A stretch of 64,000 nt of DNA. It comes from Streptomyces reniochalinae (GTDB taxonomy: Bacteria; Actinomycetota; Actinomycetes; Streptomycetales; Streptomycetaceae). Positions 17,178-27,314 of the stretch are shown piece after piece (positions within the stretch are counted from its first letter, which is position 1; each line of letters opens with the position of its first letter). The position numbers were made by a program, and so were the translations under genes. Under the pieces are notes generated by a model, which had not been told where the DNA came from, ran no database searches, and saw only the letters and a program-made list of their open reading frames with translations. The stretch spans positions 124,001-188,000 of the forward strand of contig NZ_QOIM01000030.1 in assembly GCF_003323735.1 (NCBI RefSeq), given 5' to 3'.

Positions 17178-18680
17178 GTGTCCGTATCGGAGAGCATTCA
17201 CATTGACGGCACGTGGCGCACGGCCGCCGGCGGCGGCACGCGGGAGGTGCTGGACCCCGCTGACGCCACCACGCTCGCCGTCGTCGCCGAGGGCGACACA
17301 GCGGACACCGACGCGGCCGTCGCCGCCGCCCGCCGCGCCTTCGACCAGGGCCCGTGGCCGCACACCGCGACAGCCGAGCGAGCGGCCCTGCTGCGCCGGG
17401 TCGCCGACCTGCTCCAGCGCGACCGCGAGGAGATCGCGCTGATCGAGTCCCGGGACACCGGCAAGACCCTGGAGGAGGGCCGGGTCGACGTCGACGATGT
17501 GACGAACGCCTTCCGCTACTTCGCCGACCTGGTGATGAACGAGTCGGGCGGCCGCGTCGTGGACGCGGGCAGCGCGGACGTGCACAGCGTCGTCGTCCAC
17601 GAGCCGGTCGGTGTCTGTGCCCTGATCACGCCCTGGAACTATCCGCTCCTCCAGGCGAGCTGGAAGGTCGCCCCGGCGCTGGCCGCGGGCAACACTTTCG
17701 TGATCAAGCCCAGCGAGGTCACCCCGATGTCCACCGTCCACCTGGTGAAGCTGCTGGTGGAGGCAGGGCTGCCGGCGGGTGCCGCCAACCTCGTCACGGG
17801 CGCGGGGCTCCCCGTCGGCCAGCGGCTGGCCGAGCACCCGGACGTGGACCTCTTCTCCTTCACCGGCGGCCTGGTCAGCGGCACGAAGGCCGGGGCCGCG
17901 GCGGTCGCGGGTGCCAAGAAGGTCGCGCTGGAACTCGGCGGCAAGAACCCCAACGTCGTCTTCGCCGACGCCTGCGCCACGGACGAGGGCTTCGACACCG
18001 CCGTCGACCAGGCGCTGAACGCCGCCTTCATCCACAGCGGCCAGGTCTGCTCGGCAGGTGCCCGGTTGATCGTCGAGGAGTCGGTCAAGGACCGTTTCGT
18101 GGCCGAACTCGTCTCCCGCGCGCAGCGCATCAAGCTGGGCCGCGGCACCGAGGAGGGCGTCGAGTGCGGGCCGCTGGTCTCCCAGCAGCAGCTGGAGAAG
18201 ACGGAGGGCTATGTCGCCTCGGCGCTCGAGGAGGGTGCCGACCTGCGCTGCGGCGGTGAGCGGCCGAAGCCGTCCGAGGTCCGTCCGGCCGGCGGCTACT
18301 TCTACTCCCCGACGGTGCTGGACAACTGCCACCGCGGCATGCGGGTCATCCGCGAGGAGACGTTCGGTCCGCTGCTGACGGTCGAGACCTTCAGCACCGA
18401 GGAGGAAGCCGTCACGCTGGCCAACGACACCGAGTACGGCCTCGCGGGCGCCGTCTTCTCCGGTGACACGGCGCGGGCACGCAGGGTCGCGGCGCGGCTG
18501 CGGCACGGCACGGTGTGGATCAACGACTTCCACCCCTACCTGCCGCAGGCCGAGTGGGGAGGCATCGGCAAGTCGGGCATCGGCCGCGAACTGGGCCCGC
18601 ACGGGCTGGCCGAGTACCGCGAGACCAAGCACGTGTACGAGAACCTGCGCCCGGCCCCTGTGCGCTGGTTCGCCGGCTGA
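17178..18680 (+). CDS. betB: Betaine aldehyde dehydrogenase-like NAD(P)-dependent aldehyde dehydrogenase
   Basis: A 500-residue aldehyde dehydrogenase. Position at the head of a choline/glycine-betaine operon makes betaine aldehyde the likely substrate, giving the osmoprotectant glycine betaine. Motifs are PWNYPLLQASWKVAPALAAG (substrate tunnel and cofactor site), KPSEVTP, FTGGLVSG, the general base Glu252 in LELGGKNP, and the nucleophile Cys291 in HSGQVCSAG. The Glu-to-Cys spacing is 39 residues, about five longer than usual, from a small insertion (ACATDEGFDT). The GTG at 17178 follows GGAAGG. The gene is separated from betA by 264 bases of C-rich sequence. Confidence 0.88.
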   Translation: MSVSESIHIDGTWRTAAGGGTREVLDPADATTLAVVAEGDTADTDAAVAAARRAFDQGPWPHTATAERAALLRRVADLLQRDREEIALIESRDTGKTLEEGRVDVDDVTNAFRYFADLVMNESGGRVVDAGSADVHSVVVHEPVGVCALITPWNYPLLQASWKVAPALAAGNTFVIKPSEVTPMSTVHLVKLLVEAGLPAGAANLVTGAGLPVGQRLAEHPDVDLFSFTGGLVSGTKAGAAAVAGAKKVALELGGKNPNVVFADACATDEGFDTAVDQALNAAFIHSGQVCSAGARLIVEESVKDRFVAELVSRAQRIKLGRGTEEGVECGPLVSQQQLEKTEGYVASALEEGADLRCGGERPKPSEVRPAGGYFYSPTVLDNCHRGMRVIREETFGPLLTVETFSTEEEAVTLANDTEYGLAGAVFSGDTARARRVAARLRHGTVWINDFHPYLPQAEWGGIGKSGIGRELGPHGLAEYRETKHVYENLRPAPVRWFAG

Positions 18681-18944
18681 CCGACCGGGCCCCGCGCCCT
18701 CCGAACCCGCCCCGGCCCCCCTCCGAACCCGCCCCCGGCCCCCGGACCTGGACCCCCTCCGCAACCTCACCTCCCGTACCGACCGACGGACGACAACGCA
18801 GCGCCACGGTGGCTCACCCCCTGTTTCCGGGCCACCGCGGCGCACCCGTATCAACCGCCGTTCCCGCTATCACCCCGAAACCCCCGAAAGCCCCTCCAAC
18901 CCCCCTTCCCCCGAGTCCCCGCAAGTCCCAAGGAGCAGTACCCC
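18681..18944 (+). other. C-rich intergenic region betB-betA
   Basis: The first part repeats CCTCCGAACCCGCCCCCGGC. The last bases carry the AAGGAG ribosome binding site for betA. No hairpin strong enough to call a terminator is seen, so the operon may read through. Confidence 0.45.
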
Positions 18945-20510
18945 ATGTCCAGCTATGACTATGTGATCGTCGGAGGTGGGACGGCCGGATCGGTGATCGC
19001 CTCAAGGCTCACCGAGGACCCGGACGTCACCGTCGCCCTCATCGAAGGAGGGCCCTCGGACATCGACCGGCCCGAGGTGCTCACCCTCCGCAAGTGGCTG
19101 GGCCTGCTGGGCGGCGAGCTCGACTACGAGTACACGACCACCGAGCAGCCGCGCGGCAACTCGCACATCCTGCACAGCCGCGCCAAGGTGCTCGGCGGCT
19201 GCTCGTCGCACAACACCCTGATCTCCTTCAAGCCGCTGCCCTCCGACTGGGACGAGTGGGAGACGGCGGGGGCCGCGGGCTGGGGCGCGAAGGACATGGA
19301 GCCCTACTTCGGCAGGCTGCGCAACAACGTCGTGCGCGTCGCGAAGAAGGACCAGAACGCCATCGCGCAGGACTGGATCGACGCGGCGAAGGAGGCGCTG
19401 GACGTCCCCGAGGTCGTCGGCTTCAACGACGAGCCCTTCGACGAGGGCGTCGGCTTCTTCGACCTGTCCTACCACCCGGAGGACAACAAGCGTTCCTCCG
19501 CCTCGGTCGCCTACCTGCACCCGCACATCGAGGCCGGTGACCGCCCCAACCTGCACATCCTGCTGGAGACGTGGGCGTACCGGCTGGAGTTCGGGCGCGA
19601 CGAGGACGGGGCGGGCAAGACCGTCACAGGCGTGCACGTCCGCTCCAAGGACGGCGAGGAGCGGCTGCTGACCGCGGGCCGCGAGGTGCTGGTGTGCGCC
19701 GGCGCGGTGGACACGCCGCGGCTGCTGATGCACTCGGGCGTCGGGAAGAAGGAGGACCTGCGGGCGCTGGGCATCCCCGTGGTGCACGACCTGCCGGGTG
19801 TGGGGGAGAACCTCATCGACCACCCCGAGTCGGTGATCGTGTGGGAGACGGAGGGGCCGATCCCGGACAACTCCGCGATGGACTCCGACGCGGGTCTGTT
19901 CGTCAAGCGGGACCCGGACCACAAGGGCCCCGACCTGATGTTCCACTTCTACCAGATCCCCTTCACCGACAACCCCGAGCGGCTGGGCTACCAGCGGCCC
20001 GAGCACGGCGTGTCGATGACTCCGAACATCCCCAAGTCCCGCTCCCGCGGCCGTGTCTACCTCACCTCCCCCGATCCCGAGGTCAAGCCGGCGCTCGACT
20101 TCCGGTACTTCGAGGACGAGAACGACTACGACGGCCGGACCCTGGTGGACGGCATCAAGCTCGCCCGCAAGGTCGCCCAGGCCGAGCCGTTCGCCAAGTG
20201 GCTCAAGCGCGAGGTCTTCCCCGGGCCCGAGGTGCGCGACGACGAGGAGATCAGCGAGCTGGTGCGCAAGGCCGCGCACACCGTCTACCACCCGGCGGGC
20301 ACCTGCCGGATGGGTGCTCAGGACGACGCGCTCGCCGTCGTCGACCCCCGGCTGCGCGTGCGCGGCCTGTCCGGCATCCGCATCGCGGACGCCTCCGTCT
20401 TCCCGACCATGCCCGCCGTCAACCCCATGATCGGTGTGCTGATGCTCGGCGAGAAGGCGGTCGATCTCATCCGACCCGATTCGACAACGGCACCGGGAGG
20501 TGTTGCGTGA
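18945..20510 (+). CDS. betA: GMC-family oxidoreductase, likely choline dehydrogenase
   Basis: A 521-residue flavoprotein. The N-terminal FAD Rossmann motif is [16 protein letters not shown] with the ribose-binding acid in LIEGG. The GMC signature regions are [17 protein letters not shown] and [15 protein letters not shown], and the C-terminal catalytic His lies in [10 protein letters not shown], followed by [19 protein letters not shown]. Between the aldehyde dehydrogenase and the betaine transporter genes, oxidation of choline to betaine aldehyde is the expected reaction. Other GMC alcohol oxidases cannot be excluded. AAGGAG precedes the ATG. The TGA overlaps the next ATG by one base (TGATG at 20508-20512). 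Confidence 0.85.
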   Translation: MSSYDYVIVGGGTAGSVIASRLTEDPDVTVALIEGGPSDIDRPEVLTLRKWLGLLGGELDYEYTTTEQPRGNSHILHSRAKVLGGCSSHNTLISFKPLPSDWDEWETAGAAGWGAKDMEPYFGRLRNNVVRVAKKDQNAIAQDWIDAAKEALDVPEVVGFNDEPFDEGVGFFDLSYHPEDNKRSSASVAYLHPHIEAGDRPNLHILLETWAYRLEFGRDEDGAGKTVTGVHVRSKDGEERLLTAGREVLVCAGAVDTPRLLMHSGVGKKEDLRALGIPVVHDLPGVGENLIDHPESVIVWETEGPIPDNSAMDSDAGLFVKRDPDHKGPDLMFHFYQIPFTDNPERLGYQRPEHGVSMTPNIPKSRSRGRVYLTSPDPEVKPALDFRYFEDENDYDGRTLVDGIKLARKVAQAEPFAKWLKREVFPGPEVRDDEEISELVRKAAHTVYHPAGTCRMGAQDDALAVVDPRLRVRGLSGIRIADASVFPTMPAVNPMIGVLMLGEKAVDLIRPDSTTAPGGVA

Positions 20511-21676
20511 TGTCCGAGACCGCTGAGGCCACTGAGTCCGCTGCGAACGCCGAGAGCGACGACGCGCCCAGGACCAACGAGGCGAGTGCTGACAGCCCCG
20601 TCATCTCCGTCCGCAACCTGTGGAAGGTGTTCGGACCCAAGGGCGCCAGGATGCGCCTCCCGCACGACGAGCAGGTCAAGGGGCTGTCCCAGACCGAGCT
20701 GCGGGAGAAGACCGGCTGCACGGCCGCCGTGCGCGACGTCTCCTTCGACGTCCACAAGAGCGAGGTCTTCGTCGTCATGGGCCTGTCGGGGTCCGGCAAG
20801 TCCACGCTGGTGCGCTGCCTGACGCGGCTGATCGAACCCACCGCGGGGAGCCTCGACTTCAACGGCCAGGACGTGCTGTCCATGGACAAGGACACGCTGC
20901 GTGAACTGCGCCGGCACCGCGCCTCCATGGTGTTCCAGAACTTCGGCCTGCTGCCGCACCGCACCGTGCTCGACAACGTCGCCTACGGCCTGGAGATCCA
21001 GGGCGTCGGCAAGGCGGAGCGCCGCGAGCGGGCCGCCGAGATGGTCACCAAGGTCGGCCTCGACGGCCTGGGCGAGCGCCGCCCCGGGCAGCTCTCCGGC
21101 GGCCAGCAGCAGCGCGTCGGCCTCGCCCGCGCGCTGGCCGTCGACCCGGAGGTGCTGCTGTTCGACGAGCCGTTCAGCGCGCTCGACCCGCTGATCCGCC
21201 GTGACATGCAGGAGGAGGTCATCCGGCTGCACCGCGAGGAGGGCCGCACGATGGTCTTCATCACCCACGACCTGTCCGAGGCGCTGCGCCTGGGTGACCG
21301 CATCGCGCTGATGCGCGACGGCGAGGTCGTCCAGCTGGGCACCCCGGAGGAGATCGTCGCCAACCCGGCGGACGACTACGTGCGCGACTTCGTCCGCGAC
21401 GTCCCCCGCGAGCAGGTCATCTCGGTGCGCCGCGCCATGCGCAAGGCCGAGAAGACGGAGGCGGGCAAGGGCACCGAGCTCGCCCCCGACACGCTGGTCG
21501 CCGACGCCATCGAGGCCGTCGCCCGCAGCGGCGAGAGCGCCCGCGTCGTGGAGAACGGCCGCACCATCGGCGTCGTCGACGACGCCCGCCTGCTGAGCGT
21601 CGTCGCCGGGCTCGACGAGGACGCCGGCGGGGGCCGCGGTGAGGACGGCGAGGCCAAGGAGGTGGCGGCCGTATGA
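20510..21676 (+). CDS. Glycine betaine/proline ABC transporter, ATP-binding protein
   Basis: The 388-residue ATPase has the long ProV/OpuAA insertion between the first strand and Walker A. Walker A is GLSGSGKST (residues 91-99), the Q-loop is in [18 protein letters not shown], the signature is LSGGQQQR, Walker B is [12 protein letters not shown], and the H-loop is [10 protein letters not shown]. The C-terminal ~55 residues ([18 protein letters not shown] and [13 protein letters not shown]) look like a single shortened CBS-like element; full-length relatives carry two CBS domains that sense ionic strength. It couples ATP hydrolysis to osmoprotectant import. It overlaps betA by one base and the following small ORF by four. 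Confidence 0.92.
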   Translation: MSETAEATESAANAESDDAPRTNEASADSPVISVRNLWKVFGPKGARMRLPHDEQVKGLSQTELREKTGCTAAVRDVSFDVHKSEVFVVMGLSGSGKSTLVRCLTRLIEPTAGSLDFNGQDVLSMDKDTLRELRRHRASMVFQNFGLLPHRTVLDNVAYGLEIQGVGKAERRERAAEMVTKVGLDGLGERRPGQLSGGQQQRVGLARALAVDPEVLLFDEPFSALDPLIRRDMQEEVIRLHREEGRTMVFITHDLSEALRLGDRIALMRDGEVVQLGTPEEIVANPADDYVRDFVRDVPREQVISVRRAMRKAEKTEAGKGTELAPDTLVADAIEAVARSGESARVVENGRTIGVVDDARLLSVVAGLDEDAGGGRGEDGEAKEVAAV

Positions 21677-21744
21677 GGACGCACCATCATCCCGCGCCCG
21701 TCCCGGGCGTGCGCGACAGCCGGCCGGCGGAGGGGCTGATATGA
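21673..21744 (+). CDS. Possible 23-residue leader peptide coupling ATPase and permease translation
   Basis: An ATG at 21673 overlaps the ATPase stop (ATGA), has GAGGTGG about 7 bases upstream, and opens 23 codons whose TGA (21742-21744) overlaps the permease ATG at 21741 (ATATGAG). The peptide starts [13 protein letters not shown] and has no recognisable domain. The precise fit between two overlaps suggests a relay for ribosomes rather than a functional protein. It may also be chance. Confidence 0.45.
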   Translation: MRTHHHPAPVPGVRDSRPAEGLI

Positions 21745-23801
21745 GCACCACCACCCTCCCGCAGCCGAGCGGGGAGAAGGAGAAGGAGAAGGCCGCCCCG
21801 GCCGAGCCCGCCACCACCGGGGTGAGCGGCGCCCGCGCGCTGCTGGCCAGGCCCGCCGTCATGGCGTTCGGCCTCGTCGTCGTCGTTCTGATCGTCGGCG
21901 CCCTCGCGCTGGACGGCAACTGGCCGGGCGCGCTCAACTGGTCCTCCGGCATCAAGGACGGTCTGGACTGGCTCAGCAACTGGCTGACCGACAACCGCGC
22001 CACCAGCCCCCTCTTCCTCTACTTCCTGCTGCACATCAGCAACTGGTCCGAGGGCGGTGTCGACTACGTCTTCACCTTCCTCAACAACCTGGGCTGGCTG
22101 GGCGTGACCGCGCTGGCCACCGCCGTCTCCTGGTACGTGTCGGGGGCCGGGCTGAAGGTGCGCTCACTGCGCATCGCCCTGCTGACCCTGTGCACCTTCG
22201 GCGTCTTCGGCGTCCTGGGCGTGTGGGAATACGCCATGTCGACGCTGGCCCTGATGGTGGTGGCGGTCGCCGTCTCCGCCGTCATCGGCGTGCTGCTCGG
22301 CCTGATCGCGGGCCTGTCGGAGACGGGCAACCGCGTTCTGCGCCCGGTGTTCGACACCATGCAGGTGATGCCGGCGTTCGCCTACCTGCTGCCGCTGGTG
22401 CTGATCTTCGGCATCGGCTCACCGGCCGCGCTGGTCTCCACCGTCATCTACGCCGCGCCGCCCATGGCCCGCCTCACCGCGCTGGGCCTGCGCGGCGCCG
22501 ACCCGGCCGCGCTGGAGGCCTCCCGTTCGCTGGGGTCCGACCCCTGGCAGCGGCTGTGGACCGCGCGGCTGCCGCTGGCCCGCAAGGAGATGCTCCTCGG
22601 CCTCAACCAGACGATCATGATGGCGCTCTCCATGGTCGTCATGGCGTCCGTCATCGGCGCGGGCGGCCTCGGCGACAAGGTCTACCAGGCACTGTCCAAG
22701 GACAACGTGGGCCTGGCACTCATCCCCGGCAGCTGCATCGTGCTGATCGCCATCTGGCTCGACCGGGTGACCGCCGCGGCCGGCGACCAGCTCGACACCT
22801 CCCCGGGGAGCGCCCGCACCGGCGGTGACGCCGGCGCGATCGCCCTGGAGAAGCTCGGCGGCTGGTTCGCCTGGGGCGTCTTCGTCGTCTTCGCCGTCGT
22901 CGGCACCCTCTTCGGCCCGGTCGGGGAGCGCTCCTGGCCCATCCAGTGGACCGTCTCGATCTCCTCGCCGCTGACCAAGGGCATCGAGTCGTTCACCCAC
23001 TCCATCTCCGACGGCATCCCCGTCATCGGCGGCACCGACGTGTGGGCCTCCCACTTCACCTCCTGGGTCCTCAACCCGATGCGCGACGCCATGCAGGCCT
23101 CGCCGTGGTGGGCCGTCCTGCTGCTGGTGGCCGTCCTGGCCTGGATGGCGGGCTCCTGGCGCGCCGGGCTGACCGGTGTCCTCTCGCTCGCCGTCCTCGG
23201 CGCCCTGGGCCTGTGGGACAAGTCGATGGACACCCTCTCGCAGGTGATCGTCTCGGTGCTGTGCACCCTCGTCGTCGGCGTCGTCATCGGCATCCTGGCC
23301 GCCCGCTCCCGGTGGGTGATGCGGCTGATCCGGCCGATCCTCGACGTCATGCAGACGATGCCGCAGTTCGTCTACCTGGTGCCCGTGGTGGCGCTGGTCG
23401 GCGTCGGCCGGCCGGCCGCGATCCTGGCGGCCGCCGTGTACGCGCTGCCCGCCGTCATCCGCATCACCGCGCAGGGACTGCGCACGGTGGACCCTGCGGC
23501 CATGGAGGCGTCCCGCTCGCTGGGCAGCACAGGCTGGCAGCAGCTGCGACAGGTGCAGCTGCCGCTGGCCCGCCCCTCCCTGATGCTGGCCTGCAACCAG
23601 GGCGTCGTCCTGGTCCTCGCCATGGTCGTCATCGGCGGCCTGGTCGGCGGTGGCGCCCTCGGCTACGACGTGGTCTACGGACTCCAGAAGAGCGACCTGG
23701 GCGTCGGCCTCTCGGCCGGTATCGCCATCGTCTGCCTGGGCCTCATGCTCGACCGGCTCACCCAGTCAGCGGGCACCGGCAAGCGCGGAGGTACGAAGTG
23801 A
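21741..23801 (+). CDS. Glycine betaine ABC transporter, double permease
   Basis: A 686-residue membrane protein made of two ProW/OpuAB-type permease halves. Each half has its own inner-membrane transport domain and EAA-type loop: PAALEASRSLGSDPWQRLWT (first) and PAAMEASRSLGSTGWQQLRQ (second), with preceding motifs VFDTMQVMPAFAYLLPLVLI and ILDVMQTMPQFVYLVPVVAL. About 14-16 helices are expected. In most bacteria this subunit is a homodimer of one half, so here the pair is fused. A ribosome binding site (GGCGGAGG) precedes the ATG. The GTG of the binding protein overlaps its stop by four bases. Confidence 0.92.
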   Translation: MSTTTLPQPSGEKEKEKAAPAEPATTGVSGARALLARPAVMAFGLVVVVLIVGALALDGNWPGALNWSSGIKDGLDWLSNWLTDNRATSPLFLYFLLHISNWSEGGVDYVFTFLNNLGWLGVTALATAVSWYVSGAGLKVRSLRIALLTLCTFGVFGVLGVWEYAMSTLALMVVAVAVSAVIGVLLGLIAGLSETGNRVLRPVFDTMQVMPAFAYLLPLVLIFGIGSPAALVSTVIYAAPPMARLTALGLRGADPAALEASRSLGSDPWQRLWTARLPLARKEMLLGLNQTIMMALSMVVMASVIGAGGLGDKVYQALSKDNVGLALIPGSCIVLIAIWLDRVTAAAGDQLDTSPGSARTGGDAGAIALEKLGGWFAWGVFVVFAVVGTLFGPVGERSWPIQWTVSISSPLTKGIESFTHSISDGIPVIGGTDVWASHFTSWVLNPMRDAMQASPWWAVLLLVAVLAWMAGSWRAGLTGVLSLAVLGALGLWDKSMDTLSQVIVSVLCTLVVGVVIGILAARSRWVMRLIRPILDVMQTMPQFVYLVPVVALVGVGRPAAILAAAVYALPAVIRITAQGLRTVDPAAMEASRSLGSTGWQQLRQVQLPLARPSLMLACNQGVVLVLAMVVIGGLVGGGALGYDVVYGLQKSDLGVGLSAGIAIVCLGLMLDRLTQSAGTGKRGGTK

Positions 23802-24754
23802 AGCGCACACGCATCCTCAGGGGCGGGGTCGCGGCAGCCGCGGCCCTCGCCCTGGCCGCGGGCCTCAGCTCCTGCGGCAAGGCCGACCCGTACTACAGCG
23901 GTTCGCCGAACACCGTCACCCTGCCCATCGCGGCCTGGGCCGGCTCCGAGGCGAACGTCGCGGTGGCCAAGCAGATCCTGGAGAAGAAGCTCGGCTACCG
24001 GGTCAAGACGCTCCAGATGGACGAGCCCGTCATGTTCGACGCGCTCAACACCGGCCGCGCCGACGCCATGATGGAGGACTGGCGCGGCGTGCCGAAGAAG
24101 GAGAAGAAGTACGTCGAGGAGCTCAAGACCGTCGTCAACGCGGGCGAGCTCGGCGTGACCGGCCACATCGGCTGGTACGTGCCCACGTACTTCGCCAAGG
24201 AGCACCCCGAGGTCAAGGACTGGAAGAACCTTCCCAAGCTGAAGAAGTACTTCCAGACCCCCGAGAGCGGGGACAAGGGCCAGATGCTGGAGGGCTCTCC
24301 CTCCTTCAGCACCTACGACGCCCAGATCATCAAGAACCTGGACCTGCCCTACAAGACGGTCTACGCCGGCAGTGAGGCAGCCCAGGTCAAGGAGATCCAG
24401 AAGCGGGCCGCCAAGAAGGAGCCCTTCCTCACCTACTGGTGGATACCGCAGTGGCTCAACTCCAAGGTCCCCATGACCGAGGTGAAGCTGCCCAAGCGCA
24501 CCCCAGGGTGCGACAAGGTGCCCTCCAAGGTGGACTGCGCCTACCCCTACACACCGCTGACGAAGTTCATGAACCGTGACTTCGCCGAGAACGGGGGCAA
24601 GGCGGCGGAGTTCCTCAAGAAGTTCCACTGGAGCACCGGGGAACAGACCAAGGTCGTCAAGTGGATGACCATCGACAAGATGGACACCGACGAGGCCGCG
24701 GCCAAGTGGGTCGAGCAGAACCCGGACAAGTGGAAGAAGTGGATGCCCAACTGA
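23798..24754 (+). CDS. Glycine betaine substrate-binding lipoprotein (OpuAC/ProX type)
   Basis: A 318-residue lipoprotein: the basic start VKRTRILRGG is followed by a hydrophobic stretch and lipobox LSSC (Cys28 or so). The mature protein begins with TVTLPIAAWAGSEANVAVAK, typical of OpuAC, and has the tryptophan-rich betaine-site segments (IAAWAGSE, MEDWRGV, HIGWYVPTYFA, TYWWIPQWL). It would capture betaine outside the membrane and deliver it to the double permease. GCGGAGG precedes the GTG at 23798, which shares GTGA with the permease stop. A terminator follows. Confidence 0.93.
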   Translation: MKRTRILRGGVAAAAALALAAGLSSCGKADPYYSGSPNTVTLPIAAWAGSEANVAVAKQILEKKLGYRVKTLQMDEPVMFDALNTGRADAMMEDWRGVPKKEKKYVEELKTVVNAGELGVTGHIGWYVPTYFAKEHPEVKDWKNLPKLKKYFQTPESGDKGQMLEGSPSFSTYDAQIIKNLDLPYKTVYAGSEAAQVKEIQKRAAKKEPFLTYWWIPQWLNSKVPMTEVKLPKRTPGCDKVPSKVDCAYPYTPLTKFMNRDFAENGGKAAEFLKKFHWSTGEQTKVVKWMTIDKMDTDEAAAKWVEQNPDKWKKWMPN

Positions 24755-24788
24755 GGCACTTCCGCCGCCACCGCTTCCGGTAGCCCGC

Positions 24789-24821
24789 CCGCCCCCGTGA
24801 CGACCTCCGTCACGGGGGCGG
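24789..24821 (+). terminator. Terminator of the betaine operon
   Basis: A perfect 14-bp stem (24789-24802 with 24808-24821) with a 5-base loop, 34 bases after the binding-protein stop. Confidence 0.88.
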
Positions 24822-24991
24822 ACGCGTCTTCGGCGCTGTGGTCCGCCGGGCCGGACCACGCCGCATGCCGCCGGGCCGGACCGTGCCGTACGCCGCCGGG
24901 GCCGGACCGCGGCCTACCCCGACGAGGCCGGTCGCGCCGTGACGTCCCCGTAGCCGGAGGGCGCTGTACCCCGCCGGGGGAGAATTGCGCC

Positions 24992-26065
24992 GTGAGCCAG
25001 CCCGACACCCCGCCCCCGCCCCCGCCGCCGTCCCGCCCCCGGGGCGCTTCGGCACCCGCGGGACGCGGACGGCACCGGGCCGCGCGCGGGGGGCGGCGCC
25101 CCCTGGTACCCGCCGCCCTGGTCGCCGCCTGCGTCGGTGTCCTCGTCGCCGTGGCGCTCGCCGGCACGGACGCGGCCACCGAGGGCACCGGCGAGGTGCG
25201 GATACCCGGCGGCGGCCTCACCACCCTGCTGCGCTCGGTGCTGTTCGCCGCGCTGTGCGTACAACTCGGCGAAGTGGCCGGGCGGCGGCTGGCCCGCGAC
25301 GTCTCCCGCTCCCTGCCCGGCACCCCGGCCCACGGGCCACGGCAGCCCCCCGAATGGGCGGCGGGGGCGGCCCTCGCGGGCATGACCGCCGCCCTCGCGC
25401 TCGCCTCCATGGCCGCCGCCGGCGACGGCCGCCTGGCCGCCGGGCTTCCCGAACTCAGCGAGATCTACGCGACCCGCGAGGGGCTGCTCGCCTTCTGCGA
25501 GGCCAACGGCTTCCTGCTCGCCGCCCTCTGCGTCTTCCTGCGGCGGCCCACCTGGGCCGCCGCGCCGCTCGCCGGAGTGGTCGTCGCCGAGGCGCTGCGC
25601 GCCCACCCGGAGGACCACACCCAGGCCGTCGGCGTCGGCCTCACCCTCCTCCACCTGGCCAGTACGGTGCTGTGGACGGGCGGCCTCGTCCACGCGCTGC
25701 GCACCATGCGCGCCTGGCACGGCGAACCCGGTGCGGCGCGCGCCCTGCTGGCCGCCTACGCGCGGCGGGCCTTCTGGCTGTTCGTCGCCCTGTGCGGGAC
25801 GGGAACGGCCAGCACGCTGCGCAAGCTCCCCTCCGCCTGGTCCTTCACCTCCTCGGCCTGGGGCCGGACGCTGCTGGTGAAGCTGGCGCTGGTGGGCGCC
25901 GTCGCCCTGTGCGCGCTCGTCGCCCGGCGCGTGCTGATGCGGGACCGCGCGCGGCTGACCTACGCGCAGGTGTGGCGCCCCACCGCGTGGGAACTGGCCG
26001 CGCTCGGCGCGGTGCTCGTCCTCTCGGCCCTGCTGACCGCCGCCCCGGCGCCCCCCGCCGACTGA
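24992..26065 (+). CDS. CopD domain-containing membrane protein
   Basis: A 357-residue protein from the GTG at 24992 (GGGGGAGA upstream). The first 45 residues are Pro/Arg-rich and cytoplasmic. About eight membrane helices follow, for example VPAALVAACVGVLVAVALAG, LLRSVLFAALCVQLGEVAG and AWGRTLLVKLALVGAVALCA. The CopD-type core is seen in GLTLLHLASTVLWTGGLVHA and YARRAFWLFVALCGTGTAST, with conserved Lys in LLVKLALV. CopD proteins act in copper uptake. The CopC partner normally found beside it is not in this window, so the role is inferred from the domain only. Confidence 0.82.
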   Translation: MSQPDTPPPPPPPSRPRGASAPAGRGRHRAARGGRRPLVPAALVAACVGVLVAVALAGTDAATEGTGEVRIPGGGLTTLLRSVLFAALCVQLGEVAGRRLARDVSRSLPGTPAHGPRQPPEWAAGAALAGMTAALALASMAAAGDGRLAAGLPELSEIYATREGLLAFCEANGFLLAALCVFLRRPTWAAAPLAGVVVAEALRAHPEDHTQAVGVGLTLLHLASTVLWTGGLVHALRTMRAWHGEPGAARALLAAYARRAFWLFVALCGTGTASTLRKLPSAWSFTSSAWGRTLLVKLALVGAVALCALVARRVLMRDRARLTYAQVWRPTAWELAALGAVLVLSALLTAAPAPPAD

Positions 26066-26090
26066 GCGGAAGCGCGCGGCGCGGCGCGTG

Positions 26091-26834
26091 TCACGGTAGC
26101 CGGCCCGCGCGCAGCTTTGAGGCCATCGCCCGCACCCCCTCCGTCGCCCGTGCGGCGAGCCCACCGCCGAAGGTGACGCGGCCGGCCCCGGCCCCGGCGA
26201 GCTCGGCGACGCCCGGCCCGCCGGTACGGGCCAGGCCGTTGACGGGAACGCCCAGTTCGCGCACGAGGACCGCCAGGTCGGCGGGCGGTGCCCCGATCGG
26301 GTACACCCCGTCGGCGCCGGCGGCCACGTAGGCACGCCCCCGCCGCAGGGCCTCGGCGAGCGGGTCGGCGACGCCGCGCAGGTGGGCGTCCACGCGGGCG
26401 TTGAGGAAGGTCTCCGGGCCGAGGGCCTCGCGTACGGCGGCCAGGAAGCCGGCCTGCGCTTCCGCGTCCACGAGGTGCCCGCCCACCGAGTCCTCCAGGT
26501 TGCATCCGACGGCGCCCGCGGCGTGGAGCCGCCCGGCGAGCTCGGCCGGTGCCAGCCCGTAGCCCCTCTCGATGTCCGCGGTGACGGGCACGTCCAAGGC
26601 GCGTACGGCCCGCGTGATGCGGCCGATCGCGGCGAACATCTCGTCGCCCGGGCACTGCCCGTCGGCGTGGCCCAGGGACGCCGAGACGCCCGCGCTCGGC
26701 GTCGCCAGAGCGGGGAAACCCGCCTCGGCGAAGGCGCGGGCGCTGGCGGCGTCCCAGGGGCCCGGCAGCACCAGCGGGTCGCCGGGCGCCCTGTCGTGGT
26801 GCAGGGAGCGCAGCCTCTGCGCGGCGTCCGTCAC
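26091..26834 (-). CDS. Isocitrate lyase / PEP mutase superfamily enzyme
   Basis: A 247-residue TIM-barrel protein. Family motifs are LPGPWDAASARAFAEAGFPA, the metal/substrate loop VTADIERGYG, NLEDSVGG, and FLNARVDAHL. This matches the uncharacterised 'isocitrate lyase/phosphoenolpyruvate mutase family' group rather than true isocitrate lyase, because the K-K-C-G-H catalytic loop is absent. The GTG at 26834 shares GTGA with the stop of the upstream AhpD-like gene, so the two are translationally coupled. The divergent MocR gene is the probable regulator. Confidence 0.85.
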   Translation of the reverse strand: MTDAAQRLRSLHHDRAPGDPLVLPGPWDAASARAFAEAGFPALATPSAGVSASLGHADGQCPGDEMFAAIGRITRAVRALDVPVTADIERGYGLAPAELAGRLHAAGAVGCNLEDSVGGHLVDAEAQAGFLAAVREALGPETFLNARVDAHLRGVADPLAEALRRGRAYVAAGADGVYPIGAPPADLAVLVRELGVPVNGLARTGGPGVAELAGAGAGRVTFGGGLAARATEGVRAMASKLRAGRLP

Positions 26835-27295
26835 GAGGCGCTCGCATCCAGGCTCTTGGGGACCTCCCGGATCGCCACGTTGAACCGGTTCCAGGCGTTG
26901 ATCGCGACGATCTGCCCGAGGAGCGCGGCCAGTTCCGCCTCGTCGAAGTGGGCCGCGGCGCGCGCGTAGACCTCGTCGGGGACGAAGCCGTCCGTCAGCT
27001 CGGTGACCGCCTCGGTGAGGGCGAGCGCGGCGCCCTCCCGCTCGGTGAACAGGTCGCCCGCCTCCTCCCATGAGGCGAGCAGGTCGAGACGCAGCTGCCG
27101 CTCGCCCCTCTCGCGGGCCTCGGCCACGTGCATGTCCAGGCAGAACGCGCAGCGGTTGATCTGCGAGGCGCGGATCTTGACCAGCTCCGCGACCACCGGG
27201 TCCAGACCGGCGGCGGACGCCGCCTGCTGGAAGCCGGACATGCCCTTCATCAGCCGCGGTGCGGTCTGCCAGATGTTCATACGCCGTGTCGTCAT
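26831..27295 (-). CDS. Carboxymuconolactone decarboxylase / AhpD-like protein
   Basis: A 154-residue all-helical protein with the peroxidatic motif [16 protein letters not shown] (Cys-x-x-Cys-x-x-x-His), preceded by [11 protein letters not shown] and followed by [19 protein letters not shown], a full AhpD/CMD family pattern. It probably handles peroxides or acts in thiol-dependent reduction; the exact substrate is unknown. The start MTTRRMNIW at 27295 is likely; a second Met lies five codons on. It is the first gene of a two-gene operon with the PEP-mutase-like gene. Confidence 0.88.
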   Translation of the reverse strand: MTTRRMNIWQTAPRLMKGMSGFQQAASAAGLDPVVAELVKIRASQINRCAFCLDMHVAEARERGERQLRLDLLASWEEAGDLFTEREGAALALTEAVTELTDGFVPDEVYARAAAHFDEAELAALLGQIVAINAWNRFNVAIREVPKSLDASAS

Positions 27296-27314
27296 GCCCC
27301 CGAGCCTAGGCAGT

